DNA of 64,000 nt from Actinoplanes siamensis. GTDB taxonomy: Bacteria; Actinomycetota; Actinomycetes; Mycobacteriales; Micromonosporaceae. The translations under genes and the position numbers were made by a program. Below, in pieces: positions 1-7,940 of this stretch. Location of the stretch: NCBI RefSeq assembly GCF_016862395.1, contig NZ_BOMW01000013.1, forward strand, positions 1 through 64,000, read 5' to 3'. The stretch's first letter is position 1; each line of letters begins with the position of its first letter. The notes beneath the pieces are model-generated. The model saw nothing but the letters and a program-made list of their open reading frames with translations. It did not search any database and was not told the origin of the DNA.

Positions 1-500
1 AACCAACAGGGCCAGCCGGGTCGTGTTGGCTCGGCCTGGTGGTTGCTATACGCGCCTTGAAGCAACCATCAGGGCCAGCCCGGCCCGCTAATTAGGGCTG
101 GGACTCATCGTCGTCATTCGAGCGTCGAAGCAACCATGACCGCCAGCGGGCCGCGCCCAGCCCGCGGTGGTGGTGGTTATTCGTCTTTTGGCCAGCTGCT
201 AGTACTTGGACCCCGCCCTCCTCAGGGGGCTGACCCTCGACCATTGTGACCCGGATGGGCGATCTCGGGGTTGGGGCCTGTGGATAAACCGCCACTGTGG
301 AGGAGACGCCCGTCGTGTCTGAGATCACGATACCTTCGCTGACCAGCCGAATTGGTGACGGAAAGTGAGCTGGATTACGGCAATACCGTGGCGACGGTCA
401 CTTTCATCTTCCAGGTTTTACCTGGTTGATTTGGGGATGACGCACGAGCCGGGCAATCTTGTAGCCGGAAGCGACGAGGCTTTCTCCGTCACTATCCGTT
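1..500. other. Intergenic region with degenerate direct repeats
   Basis: No convincing gene is visible in this stretch. It holds an imperfect direct repeat with core GAAGCAACCAT at 59-69 and 127-137 (68-bp period), each followed by a GCCAGC-containing segment; a third, weaker copy begins at about 1. An 8-bp inverted repeat, GAAAGTGA at 361-368 and TCACTTTC at 398-405, could form a hairpin or an operator. A 78-codon open frame on the minus strand (328 to 92) has a passable GTG start after GAAGGT but no recognisable protein, so it is not called. Confidence 0.4.
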
Positions 501-512
501 AAGGAGTGCCCG

Positions 513-761
513 ATGCCGTTCATCCATGAAATCCGTACGACCATCTCTCGCCGGCTCGCCGAGCGCCGCGCGCACCGTCAGCTGTCCGCGGAGCTGGCCG
601 CGTTCCGCACCGCCGCCGAGCGGACCGAGCTGGACCTGGTCCTGGGCCGGCACACCGCCGAGGAGACCCGCGAGATCGAGGCCATCCTCAACCGGCAGGA
701 CGCCGAGCGCCGCTACACCGGCGCTGTCCACACCACCGCGGCGGGTATCCACAACCCCTGA
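513..761 (+). CDS. Small charged helical protein, unknown function
   Basis: An 82-residue protein that I do not recognise. The start is well supported: AAGGAG at 501-506 lies 6 bp before the ATG. The sequence is rich in Arg, Glu and Ala from residue 5 to about 70 and looks wholly alpha-helical and amphipathic, with no Cys, no signal peptide and no membrane segment. Such small charged proteins next to nothing in particular are common in actinomycetes and are often developmental or stress products, but nothing here proves a role. It converges with the terC-family gene on the other strand, about 270 bp away. Confidence 0.6.
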   Translation: MPFIHEIRTTISRRLAERRAHRQLSAELAAFRTAAERTELDLVLGRHTAEETREIEAILNRQDAERRYTGAVHTTAAGIHNP

Positions 762-894
762 TGTGCAGGCGTGGCGGTGCCCCGGGCGGCCGGCGACGAT
801 GCCGCCGCCAGACCAGGCCGCGAACGTACGGCGAAGTGACCGCCCCGGTCCGCGCGAGCTGACCGCACGACGTCCTCAAACCCACGAGCTCGCC

Positions 895-988
895 GGCGAG
901 CGCCCCCCGATCCCGACCGTCCCGGATCGCGTGGGTCGGCCGGCAAGCGCCCCCGATCCGGACCGTCCCCGGATCGTGAGGGCCGACC
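895..988. repeat. Two-copy ~47-bp direct repeat between convergent genes
   Basis: Two imperfect copies, beginning GGCGAG at 895 and GGCAAG at 942, each continue with a CGCCCCC stretch, GATCC, ACCGTCC and GGATCG. The GATCC/GGATC elements within each copy are inverted and could form a hairpin. The repeat lies between the stop of the small gene at 761 and the stop of the terC-family gene at 1035, so it could serve as a bidirectional transcription end, though there is no U-tract. Confidence 0.4.
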
Positions 989-1034
989 CGGAACCGCCTC
1001 CGGCGCCACGCGCGCCGGGGGCGGTCCCACCCCC

Positions 1035-2030
1035 CTACTTCTGTTGCTCCGGGTGCGATCGCAGACTCCCGGCATGCGCCTTCATCGACGGATCCTGACG
1101 GGCTTTGATCAGGCTGGCGACAGTCGTCACGACCAGGATGCCGATGATCACGGCGAGGGACACCGGAGTGCCGACCTCCGGAACCGACGCGCTCAGCGAC
1201 TTGTGCGCCCAGTGCAGCACCAGTTTCACCCCGATGAAGGCGAGAATCACCGCCAGCCCGGTGGACAGGTACACCAGGCGGTCGAGCAGGTCCTTCACCA
1301 GGAAGAACAGGGCGCGCAGGCCGAGCAGCGCGAAGGCGTTGGCCACGAAGACGATGTACGCCTGCTCGGTAACCCCGAACACCGCGGGGATGGAGTCGAG
1401 CGCGAACAGGATGTCGGTGCTGCCGATCGCCAGCAGGACCAGGAACAGCGGCGTGACCATCCGCTTCCCGTCGATCCGGGTGATCATCTTGCCGCCGACG
1501 TAGTCGTCGGTGACCGGCAGGAAGCGGCGACCGGCTCTGACCAGGCCGTTGTCCTCGACGCTGGGGTCCTCGTCGCGGTGCCGGTAGAGCTGCACCGCGG
1601 TGTAGATCAGGATCGCTCCGAAGATCAGGAACATGAACGAGAACAGGTTGAGCAGCGTGGCGCCGAGCGCGATGAAGACGACCCGCAGGACCAGCGCGAT
1701 GATGATCCCGAAGGTGAGCACCTCCTGCTGGTAGCGCTCGGGCACGGCGAACGTGCTGATGATGATCACGAAGACGAAGAGATTGTCGACGGACAGGCTT
1801 TTCTCGACGATGTATCCGGCGAAGTACTCCGCGCCGTAACCCCAGCCGGCGACGCTCGCGAAGACCACTCCGAAGGCGATCGCGACAGCGATGTAGAAGA
1901 TCGACCATCCGGCGGCTTCGCGGAAACCTACGACGTGCGGACGCAACACCCCCAAGGTCAAATCGAGGGCGAGCAGGGCGACGATGACGCCGATCGTCAG
2001 GGTCCAGCCGAGCGCGGTGACCTCAAGCAT
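1035..2030 (-). CDS. TerC/Alx-family integral membrane protein
   Basis: A 331-residue polytopic membrane protein of the TerC family, whose members handle metal ions (manganese export in several bacteria, tellurite resistance in some). About eight hydrophobic segments are visible, with the family's acidic intramembrane patches: SVDNLFVF in the first half and STDILFALDSIPAVF in the second, the typical TerC signatures with Asp and Asn residues in the membrane. The start is placed at the ATG at 2030, which gives the usual N-terminus (LEVTALGW) followed directly by the first membrane segment. The open frame runs further upstream, but that part reads as leader RNA. The gene follows the dioxygenase gene on the same strand with a 163-bp structured gap, so it is probably transcribed or regulated separately. 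Confidence 0.85.
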   Translation of the reverse strand: MLEVTALGWTLTIGVIVALLALDLTLGVLRPHVVGFREAAGWSIFYIAVAIAFGVVFASVAGWGYGAEYFAGYIVEKSLSVDNLFVFVIIISTFAVPERYQQEVLTFGIIIALVLRVVFIALGATLLNLFSFMFLIFGAILIYTAVQLYRHRDEDPSVEDNGLVRAGRRFLPVTDDYVGGKMITRIDGKRMVTPLFLVLLAIGSTDILFALDSIPAVFGVTEQAYIVFVANAFALLGLRALFFLVKDLLDRLVYLSTGLAVILAFIGVKLVLHWAHKSLSASVPEVGTPVSLAVIIGILVVTTVASLIKARQDPSMKAHAGSLRSHPEQQK

Positions 2031-2190
2031 GCTCAAAGGATCCCCGAATTCCTGCAAAGAACCCCCCGAACTTCCTGCAAGATCCCTGAGGGTACGGGGG
2101 TATGTGCCCCCCTGGGGGAATCCCGGGGCGAGGGGGCACCTGGTCACGCCCGGGTGAAGGCACGTGACCAGAAAGACTCCCCGAACGGGT
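2031..2190 (-). promoter_or_regulatory. Structured leader of the terC-family gene; possible metal riboswitch
   Basis: Upstream of the TerC-family start, read on the minus strand, there is a GGGGAGTC block (plus-strand 2175-2182). It is followed by a 9-bp inverted repeat (CTGGTCACG, plus-strand arms 2140-2148 and 2163-2171) and a second inverted repeat (GTGCCCCC arms at about 2104-2113 and 2131-2139). TerC genes are classic targets of the yybP-ykoY manganese riboswitch, whose 5' conserved block is GGGGAGUA. The placement and the two helices fit, but I could not match the second conserved loop, so the call is tentative. Alternatively these are terminator-like hairpins for the upstream dioxygenase gene. 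Confidence 0.35.
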
Positions 2191-2193
2191 GAT

Positions 2194-2961
2194 TCAGGCG
2201 GTCACGAAGGACCGCTTCGCCAGCCCCATCCAGAACCCGTCGATCGGTTGGTCGGGAGCCTGCTCAGGAACCCCGGACGCGCCCAGGGTCAGGAACATCG
2301 GGGCGAAGTGCTCGATCGTCGGGTGCGCGTAGGGCATCCCGGGCGCGACCGAGCGGAAGTCGGCCAGCTCGTCGACGGCGCCCCGGGCCAGGGTCTCGCA
2401 GGTCCACGCGTCGAACTCGCGGGACCAGCCGGGCGCGGCCGCGTTGGGGCTCCAGTCGCGGAGGAACGGCAGGCCGTGGGTGGTGAAGCCGGACCCGACG
2501 ATGAGCACACCTTCGTCACGCAGCGGAGCCAGCCGGGCTCCGAGCTCCAGGAGCCGGTCCGGCTCGAGGGTGGGCAGCGACATCTGTAGGACCGGAATGT
2601 CCGCTTCTGGATACATTACCGTCAGCGGTACGTAGGCACCGTGATCCAGGCCACGATTCGTCCTGGCGACGGTCTCGCCGTCGGGCATCAGCGCGGCCAC
2701 CTGATCCGCCAGAACCGGGGCACCCGGGGCACGGTACTGCACCTCGTAGTAACGCTGGGCGAACCCTCCGAAGTCGTACACCAGGGGCACCGTCTCGGTC
2801 GCGCCGAGCATCAAGGGGGCCGACTCCCAGTGCGCGGAGGCCATCAGGATCGCTTTCGGCCGGGGTAGGGAGCCGGCGAGATCGCGTAGCTGTGCGACCC
2901 AGGTGGGGTCGTCCACCAGGGGCGGCGCGCCGTGGCTGAGGAACAGGGTGGGCATCCGCAC
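2194..2961 (-). CDS. DODA/YgiD-type extradiol ring-cleavage dioxygenase
   Basis: A 255-residue protein of the class III (LigB-like) extradiol dioxygenase superfamily, closest in style to YgiD/4,5-DOPA dioxygenase, which opens catechol-type rings using a non-haem metal. Key features: the N-terminal SHGAPP motif with the metal-binding His, ASAHWE at about residue 43 with a second His, GLDHGAYVPL at about residue 105, and GSGFTTHGL with a further His at about residue 160. Translation can start at GTG 2961 or ATG 2955; GGAGG precedes both. Two palindromes upstream (2972-2985 and 3015-3026) suggest control by a dedicated regulator. The natural substrate cannot be told from sequence. Confidence 0.85.
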   Translation of the reverse strand: MRMPTLFLSHGAPPLVDDPTWVAQLRDLAGSLPRPKAILMASAHWESAPLMLGATETVPLVYDFGGFAQRYYEVQYRAPGAPVLADQVAALMPDGETVARTNRGLDHGAYVPLTVMYPEADIPVLQMSLPTLEPDRLLELGARLAPLRDEGVLIVGSGFTTHGLPFLRDWSPNAAAPGWSREFDAWTCETLARGAVDELADFRSVAPGMPYAHPTIEHFAPMFLTLGASGVPEQAPDQPIDGFWMGLAKRSFVTA

Positions 2962-2971
2962 GGTGACCTCC

Positions 2972-3026
2972 GTTGAAGCTTCAACTTTCTACGCACAACC
3001 GTACGCCGAAATATTTGATCGTTCAA
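2972..3026. promoter_or_regulatory. Paired palindromic operator sites upstream of dioxygenase gene
   Basis: GTTGAAGCTTCAAC at 2972-2985 is a perfect 14-bp palindrome lying just upstream of the dioxygenase start. A second, imperfect copy, TTGATCGTTCAA at 3015-3026, shares the TTGA and TTCAA halves. The TTGAA/TTCAA arrangement is of the kind bound by MarR-type repressors, which often govern DODA-like and quinone-response genes. That family assignment is inference; no regulator gene is adjacent in the window. Confidence 0.55.
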
Positions 3027-3029
3027 CTA

Positions 3030-3388
3030 TCCGCATGGAAACTTACGTACAGTAGTAATTGATCTTGACTTGTGACGCTCCGCCACCGCGCCGGCGATGT
3101 GTACCGGCATCGACCATCGTTCCAGGATGGTTAAGTCCTGGTTGATATCCCAGCTCTCCCCGGGGTTATTGACAGTCGCTCGAAATAGCTGGCAGGCCCT
3201 GTGATCAACTTCGCCCACTGTGGATTCGGCTTTTGTCGCATCTGGACGTTGCAAGAAGCGACCGGGTTTGGCAGGCTACACGCGGTCGCGCTACGGGGAG
3301 CGCAACGTCATTGCTTCGTGGTACGTCACCTTGATTACGTTCGGTGAACTGCGCGGGCATTCCCAAGGCGTCGAGAGGAGATTGCGCC
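3030..3388. other. Intergenic region between divergent genes
   Basis: This stretch separates the divergent dioxygenase and GPP34 genes and is less GC-rich than its surroundings, for example at 3040-3065. It presumably carries promoters for both. I see no open frame with credible codon usage and no strong hairpin. The ribosome binding site of the GPP34 gene, GAGAGGAG, lies at 3373-3380. Confidence 0.4.
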
Positions 3389-4039
3389 GTGGCGTCACCG
3401 CCGCAGCTACCGCCCGCGGATGATCTTTATTTGACCGCACACGACACGATCCGCGGCAAATCGCTGCTGTCACCGGCCACTCTCGGGCTGGGTCTCGGTG
3501 CCGCGCTCCTCGGGGAGCTGATGCTGTGGCGCCGCATCGACCTGGTCGAGACCGAGCTGATCGTCATCGACGAGCGCCCGACCGGTGATGCCGCCACCAC
3601 CGCCCTGCTGGAGCAGATCCGGCGGGAGGCCGGCCAGCACGGCGTACGCAACTGGATCTCGTATCTCTCCGCGGGCATCGCCACCGACCTGGTCGAGCGT
3701 CGTCTCGCCCGCGGTGGCCTGATCAAGCGGGAGGAGAAGCGCGGCCTGTTCGGGACGAAGACGTCCTTCGTGCCGGCCGACTCGATGACCGCAGGCTGGC
3801 CGGCCACCCGCATCCGCACCAAGGTCGCCCGCGACGAGCAGCTCGACGTGGCCGACCTGCTGCTGGCCGGTCTGATCCTGGCCACCGGCCTGGACCAGCA
3901 CGTGCTGGCCACCCTCAACGCCCGCGACCGGGCCCGGCTCTTCGACCAGTTCCGCCGCCTCTTCCCGGCGATGCTGCAGCAGCTCGTCGCGCACGCCGAG
4001 GCCGCTGTCGGAGACGCCGTGATGGCCCGCCGCGCATAG
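3389..4039 (+). CDS. GPP34 (Golgi phosphoprotein 3-like) domain protein
   Basis: A 216-residue protein with a bacterial GPP34 domain, a fold shared with yeast Vps74/human GOLPH3; in actinomycetes these are soluble proteins of uncertain role, thought to touch membranes. Family-like features: the N-terminal LPPADDLYLTAHD segment, LGLGLGAALLGELML (helix 1), the RRLARGGLIKREEKRGLF hairpin at about residue 110 (the usual L-xx-RGL-xx-E segment), and DVADLLLAGLILATGL. The GTG at 3389 is chosen as start because GAGAGGAG sits 8 bp ahead; the frame is open upstream but without coding character. It is followed after 52 bp by a permease gene on the same strand; whether they are cotranscribed is not clear. 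Confidence 0.8.
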   Translation: MASPPQLPPADDLYLTAHDTIRGKSLLSPATLGLGLGAALLGELMLWRRIDLVETELIVIDERPTGDAATTALLEQIRREAGQHGVRNWISYLSAGIATDLVERRLARGGLIKREEKRGLFGTKTSFVPADSMTAGWPATRIRTKVARDEQLDVADLLLAGLILATGLDQHVLATLNARDRARLFDQFRRLFPAMLQQLVAHAEAAVGDAVMARRA

Positions 4040-4091
4040 CCGCAAACCGTTTTCCTCTACCCCCTCACCCCTGACAACAATGGAGATTCGC

Positions 4092-5627
4092 GTGTCTTCG
4101 ACCGCAACCCAACCCTCGGAGAGTCAACTCTCCAACGCCCTGGCCCGGAACCGGCTCGGCGTCGCCGCCGTGGTCTTCTTCGTGATGTCCGCGGCGGCCC
4201 CGCTCACCGTTGTCGCCGGTGTGGTGCCGACCGGTCTCGCGGTGACCGGCCTGACCGGCATCTCGATCGCGTTCGTCGCGGTCGCCCTGGTCCTGGCGAT
4301 CTTCTCGGTCGGCTACGTCGCGATGGCCCGGCACATCTCCAACGCGGGCGCGTTCTACGCGTACGTGTCCCGGGGGCTCGGGCGCCCAATCGGTGTCGGC
4401 GCGTCCTGGATGGCGCTGCTGGCGTACAACATGTTCCAGGTCGCCTCCTACGGCGGCTTCGGCGCGATCGGCCAGCCGCTGTTCCAGGACTGGTTCGGCG
4501 TGGACATCCCGTGGTGGGTGCTCGGCCTGGTGGCCTGGGCGCTGGTGGCGGTCCTGGGCGTACGGGACGTCGCCGTCAACGGCAAGGTGCTCGCCACCCT
4601 GCTGGTCGCCGAGATCGCGCTGACCGTGATCTTCAGCATCGCCGAGATCCTGTCGGACGGCTTCCAGGCCTCGTCCGCGCCGGTCGACGTGTCCAGCCTG
4701 ACCGGCGCCGGCGCGGGCGCCCTGCTCGTCATGGCGATCACCGGCTTCGTCGGCTTCGAGCAGTCGGTGGTGTTCAGCGAGGAGTCGCGCGACCCGAAGC
4801 GCACCGTGCCGCGCGCCACGTACATCGCGATCGCCCTGATCGCCGTGCTCTACGCGTTCGCCTCCTGGGCGATGATCTCCGCGGCCGGCTCCGACAAGGT
4901 CGTCGCCCGCGCCGGTGAGGAGGGCCCGGAGCTCTTCTTCAACCTGGCCTCGGGGCCGCTCGGCGGTATCGCGCTGGACCTCGGCCACATCCTGTTCCTG
5001 ACCTCGCTGATCGCCGCGATGATCTCGTTCCACAACATCATCTCGCGGTACATGTTCTCGCTCGGCCGCGAGGGCGTGCTGCCGCGCCTGTTCGGCAAGA
5101 CCGTGCCGGGCACCGGCGCGCCGAAGAACGGCTCGCTCGCGCAGTCCGTGGTCGGCCTGATCGTGATCGTCGCCTACGCGGTGGCCGGCTGGGACCCGCT
5201 GGTCCAGCTCTTCTTCTGGGGCGGCACCGGCGGTGGCCTCGGCGTCCTGCTGCTGATCACGGTTACCGCGTTCGCGGTGATCGGCTACTTCGCCCGCAAT
5301 CGCGAGGGTGAGGACGTGCTGCACCGCGTCGTCGCCCCGGTGGCCGGCGCCGTGCTCCTGGTCGTCGTCTCCTACCTGGCGCTGGACAACATCGCCACGC
5401 TGCTGGGCGTCGAGCCGGGCAGCAAGCCGGCGATCGTGGTGCCGGCGGCGTTCGCCGTGGTGCTGGTCCTCGGCATCCTCTGGGGCCTGTACCTGAAGAG
5501 TTCCCGCCCGCAGGTCTACTCCGGCATCGGCCTGGGCGCCAGCAGCGCGACCGCCGGCACCGGCGGCGGGTTCGCCGCCGCGCTGAACGAGACCGCCGAC
5601 CCGATCGACGGGGGTTACCACCGATGA
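4092..5627 (+). CDS. APC-superfamily amino acid permease
   Basis: A 511-residue transporter of the amino acid-polyamine-organocation superfamily. About twelve membrane segments are visible, starting at residue 25 with the substrate-site sequence VVFFVMSAAAPLT. The GFVGFEQSVVFSEES segment around residue 220 matches the APC loop after helix 6, and SRYMFSLGREGVLP near residue 320 is the usual helix 8 motif. GTG at 4092 is preferred to ATG 4080 because TGGAG lies 6-7 bp before it. The stop overlaps the start of the next gene by 4 bp (ATGA), so permease and acetyltransferase are translationally coupled. The substrate, probably an amine or amino acid that is then acetylated, is inference from that coupling. 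Confidence 0.85.
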   Translation: MSSTATQPSESQLSNALARNRLGVAAVVFFVMSAAAPLTVVAGVVPTGLAVTGLTGISIAFVAVALVLAIFSVGYVAMARHISNAGAFYAYVSRGLGRPIGVGASWMALLAYNMFQVASYGGFGAIGQPLFQDWFGVDIPWWVLGLVAWALVAVLGVRDVAVNGKVLATLLVAEIALTVIFSIAEILSDGFQASSAPVDVSSLTGAGAGALLVMAITGFVGFEQSVVFSEESRDPKRTVPRATYIAIALIAVLYAFASWAMISAAGSDKVVARAGEEGPELFFNLASGPLGGIALDLGHILFLTSLIAAMISFHNIISRYMFSLGREGVLPRLFGKTVPGTGAPKNGSLAQSVVGLIVIVAYAVAGWDPLVQLFFWGGTGGGLGVLLLITVTAFAVIGYFARNREGEDVLHRVVAPVAGAVLLVVVSYLALDNIATLLGVEPGSKPAIVVPAAFAVVLVLGILWGLYLKSSRPQVYSGIGLGASSATAGTGGGFAAALNETADPIDGGYHR

Positions 5628-6226
5628 CCGACTTCACCATCCGCCCGGCCCGCGCCGACGAGCTGCCCGCGATCGGTGCGCTGATCTCGCGCTCGTTCGA
5701 CCACCTGGACGCCGACGCGTACCTGGTGCCGGTTCCCGAGGACCGCGAGCGGATCCTGGCCGACTTCTTCACCCTGGAGACGGAGTACGCCTTCAGCGCC
5801 GGCAAGGTCGAGGTCATCGACGACCCGGCGGGTGGCTACGCGGCCGCCGCGGTCTGGTACGACCGGGTCAACCCGCTGCCGGAGTTCCCGAACTACCTGG
5901 ATCGGCTGACCACGCTGGCCGGTGACCACCTGGAGCGCTTCGGCGCGCTGGGCGAGTTGTTCGAGAAGAACCACCCCACCGACCAGCACTGGCACCTGCA
6001 GTTCCTCGCGGTCCGGCCGGACCTGCAGGGCCACGGCCTGGGCGGCAAGCTGATGAAGAACGTCCACGACATCCTGGACGCCGAGGGCCTGCCGGCTTAT
6101 CTGGAGGCCACGAACGAGAACAACGTGCGGCTGTACCGGAGGTACGGCTACACCGACATGGACCCGTTCGAGATCTTCCTGCCTGACGGCACGCCGTTCT
6201 TCCGCATGTGGCGGCCCGCTTCCTGA
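5624..6226 (+). CDS. GNAT-family N-acetyltransferase
   Basis: A 200-residue Gcn5-related acetyltransferase, expected to move an acetyl group from acetyl-CoA to an amine. The N-terminal strand (FTIRPARADEL) is typical. The acetyl-CoA binding motif A is clear at about residues 126-147: HLQFLAVRPDLQGHGLGGKL, which contains the R/Q-x-x-G-x-G/A pattern as Q-G-H-G-L-G. A C-terminal segment with LEATNENNVRLYRRYGY is the standard motif B with the conserved Asn and Tyr. It overlaps the permease gene upstream by 4 bp, so import and acetylation of a common substrate is likely. A strong intrinsic terminator follows. Confidence 0.9.
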   Translation: MTDFTIRPARADELPAIGALISRSFDHLDADAYLVPVPEDRERILADFFTLETEYAFSAGKVEVIDDPAGGYAAAAVWYDRVNPLPEFPNYLDRLTTLAGDHLERFGALGELFEKNHPTDQHWHLQFLAVRPDLQGHGLGGKLMKNVHDILDAEGLPAYLEATNENNVRLYRRYGYTDMDPFEIFLPDGTPFFRMWRPAS

Positions 6227-6242
6227 TTTTTTCACACCGATG

Positions 6243-6277
6243 GAGGGGTACGGCGTGAAGCCGTGCCCCTCTTTCGT
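6243..6277 (+). terminator. Rho-independent terminator of permease-GNAT operon
   Basis: A 12-bp stem: GAGGGGTACGGC (6243-6254), loop GTGAA, GCCGTGCCCCTC (6260-6271), with one G-U pair, followed by TTTCGTT. It lies 17 bp after the GNAT stop codon. Confidence 0.85.
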
Positions 6278-6311
6278 TCCCCACCGGGCTTCTTCCGCTC
6301 CTCCGCAGGTA

Positions 6312-6340
6312 TTGACGTGGACGCACTCCCGTAATTACAT
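6312..6340 (+). promoter_or_regulatory. Candidate promoter of the inositol locus
   Basis: TTGACG at 6312-6317 and TTACAT at 6335-6340 with 17-bp spacing form a plausible vegetative promoter. It lies after the terminator of the preceding operon and about 100 bp before the iolC remnant, in a local AT-richer patch. A strain-specific regulator site was not identified. Confidence 0.45.
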
Positions 6341-6446
6341 CGAAAACAGGTCCACTCAGTGTGGCTGGACGATCACCGGCAGCTGACGGGCTCGGTTCAC
6401 CGCGTCCGCAACCGCCCTTCCCGGGTGGATGGCCGGAGGGACGAAC

Positions 6447-6788
6447 ATGCCCGCGTATGAAGTTCTGACGATGGGGCGTATCAGCGTCGTCAACGGCCTG
6501 GGCGCGGGTGACGCCTTCGGCGGAGCCCTCTGCCACGGCCTGCTCGCCTGCTGGAGCCTCACGGAGACGATCGACTTCGCCAACGCCGCGGGCGCTCTGG
6601 TCGCCTCCCGGCTGGCCTGCGCCGACGCGATGCAGACCGAAGCCGAGGTCCGCGCGCTCCTGACGGGCAGCGGCCGTGGTGAGGCGCGGGTGGCTGGGCT
6701 GGTGGTGTGGGCGCTGTGCCGGGCAGCGGCCGTGGGTGAGGCGCGGCTGACTGAGCCGGCGGTGCCGGTGGGGAGTGGCCATGCCTGA
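6447..6788 (+). pseudogene. iolC: iolC remnant: 5-dehydro-2-deoxygluconokinase with internal deletion
   Basis: The 113-codon frame starts with a proper IolC N-terminus (YEVLTMGRISV) after GGAGGG and an ATG at 6447. It then jumps within one codon to the C-terminal ATP-site motif of PfkB kinases, VNGLGAGDAFGGALCHGLL, and continues FANAAGALVASRLACADAM and TEAEV as in IolC. Intact family members are about 320 residues, so some 200 internal residues, including the sugar-binding part, are missing. The frame across the join is preserved. The tail carries an imperfect direct repeat (GGGCAGCGGCCGTGG at 6665 and 6721). The stop overlaps the iolB start by 8 bp. It cannot be an active kinase; whether a short peptide is still made is unknown. 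Confidence 0.8.
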
Positions 6789-7674
6789 GGCTCGGGTCAA
6801 CCCCCTGGTGCCGCGTGGCTCCACCGCCGAGCCGCCCTTCGACGTCGTGGTCGACCCGGAGAACGCCGGCTGGGCGCACAGCGGGCTGCGTGTCGTTCAG
6901 CTTCCGGTCGGGGGCCGCGTCAAGTTCGTCACCGGCGGCGACGAGATGCTGGTGCTGCCGCTGATCGGAGGCTGCGACGTGGCCTGCGACGACGAGCGCC
7001 TGACGCTGACCGGCCGCCGCTCGGTCTTTTCCCGGGTGACCGATTTCGCCTACCTCCCACGGGATGCTGTGGTCACTCTCCGCGCGCCCAACGGCGGCCG
7101 CTTCGCGCTGCCCGCCGCCCGGGCGCGGCACCGGCTGCCCTTCCGCTACGGCCCGGCCGAGGACGTGCCTGTCGAACTGCGCGGCGCCGGGCCGGCAAGC
7201 CGCCAGGTCAACAACTTCTGCACGCCCGAGTCGTTCGAGGCGGACGCCCTGATCGCGGTCGAGGTGCTGACGCCGGGCGGCAACTGGTCGTCGTACCCAC
7301 CGCACAAGCACGACGAGCAGGGCGACGGCGAGTGCCGTCTGGAGGAGATCTACTACTTCGAGGTGGCGCCCTCGCCGTCCGGCCGGCCCGGCTGCGCCTA
7401 CCAGCGGGTCTACGGCCACCCGGACCGGCCGATCGACGTCTGCGCCGAGGTCCGCAGCGGCGACGTGATGCTGATCCCGTACGGCTGGCACGGCCCGTCG
7501 ATGGCGTCCCCCGGTTACGACCTCTACTACCTCAACGTGATGGCCGGCCCCGGCGAACGCCGTTGGCTGATCCGTGACGACCCGGCTCACGGCTGGATCC
7601 GCGACGCCTGGGCGGTCCAGCAGGCCGACCCACGGCTGCCACTGACCACCACGCGGGAGCGGAGGCGCATGTGA
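6781..7674 (+). CDS. iolB: 5-deoxy-glucuronate isomerase IolB
   Basis: A 297-residue cupin-type isomerase converting 5-deoxy-glucuronate to 5-dehydro-2-deoxy-gluconate in myo-inositol breakdown. It is full length. Family motifs: VNNFCTPESFEADALIAVEVLTPGGNWSS, then YPPHKHD with the metal-binding His residues, LEEIYYFEV with the Glu ligand, and PYGWHGPSMA with the third His, followed by DLYYLNVMAGP. The ATG at 6781 is chosen; GGGGAG is 5-6 bp upstream. It is the only intact catabolic enzyme gene between remnants of iolC (before) and iolD (after), and overlaps both, so the ancestral operon was tightly packed. With the kinase missing, IolB's product has no obvious outlet here. Confidence 0.9.
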   Translation: MPEARVNPLVPRGSTAEPPFDVVVDPENAGWAHSGLRVVQLPVGGRVKFVTGGDEMLVLPLIGGCDVACDDERLTLTGRRSVFSRVTDFAYLPRDAVVTLRAPNGGRFALPAARARHRLPFRYGPAEDVPVELRGAGPASRQVNNFCTPESFEADALIAVEVLTPGGNWSSYPPHKHDEQGDGECRLEEIYYFEVAPSPSGRPGCAYQRVYGHPDRPIDVCAEVRSGDVMLIPYGWHGPSMASPGYDLYYLNVMAGPGERRWLIRDDPAHGWIRDAWAVQQADPRLPLTTTRERRRM

Positions 7675-7940
7675 AGCACCGGCTCACCGTCGCGCTGGCG
7701 GTCGTGCGGTTCCTGGCCAATCAGGTCACCGAGCGCGGCGGCGTGCGCCAGCTCGCCGGGGGCCTGTCGTCGCAGGCGTGGTGGGACGTGCCGGTGGCGG
7801 AGGTGGCGACGCTGCACAGCACTCGGCACGCCCGCGCCGGATACCTGGAAAGCAAGCGCGACCAGCGGCATCACCCACGCCCCGGGGGCAGACGAGATGG
7901 GCCGCATCGAGCACTGGACGGGCGTGCGGTTCACCGGTGA
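7671..7940 (+). pseudogene. iolD: iolD remnant: trihydroxycyclohexanedione hydrolase with internal deletion
   Basis: The first 27 residues of this 89-codon frame (RLTVALAVVRFLANQVTERGGVRQ) read as the N-terminus of IolD, a ThDP-dependent hydrolase of about 620 residues. After four residues the frame continues with what reads as the IolD C-terminus: WWDVPVAEVATLHSTRHARAGYLESKRDQRHH (ending about 7874). Nearly the whole enzyme, with its ThDP and substrate sites, is gone, and the natural stop is lost so that the frame runs on to 7940. The start is a GTG overlapping the iolB stop (ATGTGA), as expected of an intact operon. The identification rests on memory of the family termini and should be tested by alignment. 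Confidence 0.75.

Noticed and set aside
92..328. 78-codon minus-strand open frame with GTG after GAAGGT
   Set aside because: No recognisable protein, His/Pro-rich low-complexity tail, and it spans the direct repeats; not enough to call a gene.
1044..2192. Long plus-strand open frame opposite the terC-family gene
   Set aside because: Antisense shadow: Asp/Glu/Gln/Arg-rich sequence typical of the complementary strand of a high-GC membrane-protein gene. The same applies to long frames opposite other genes in the window.
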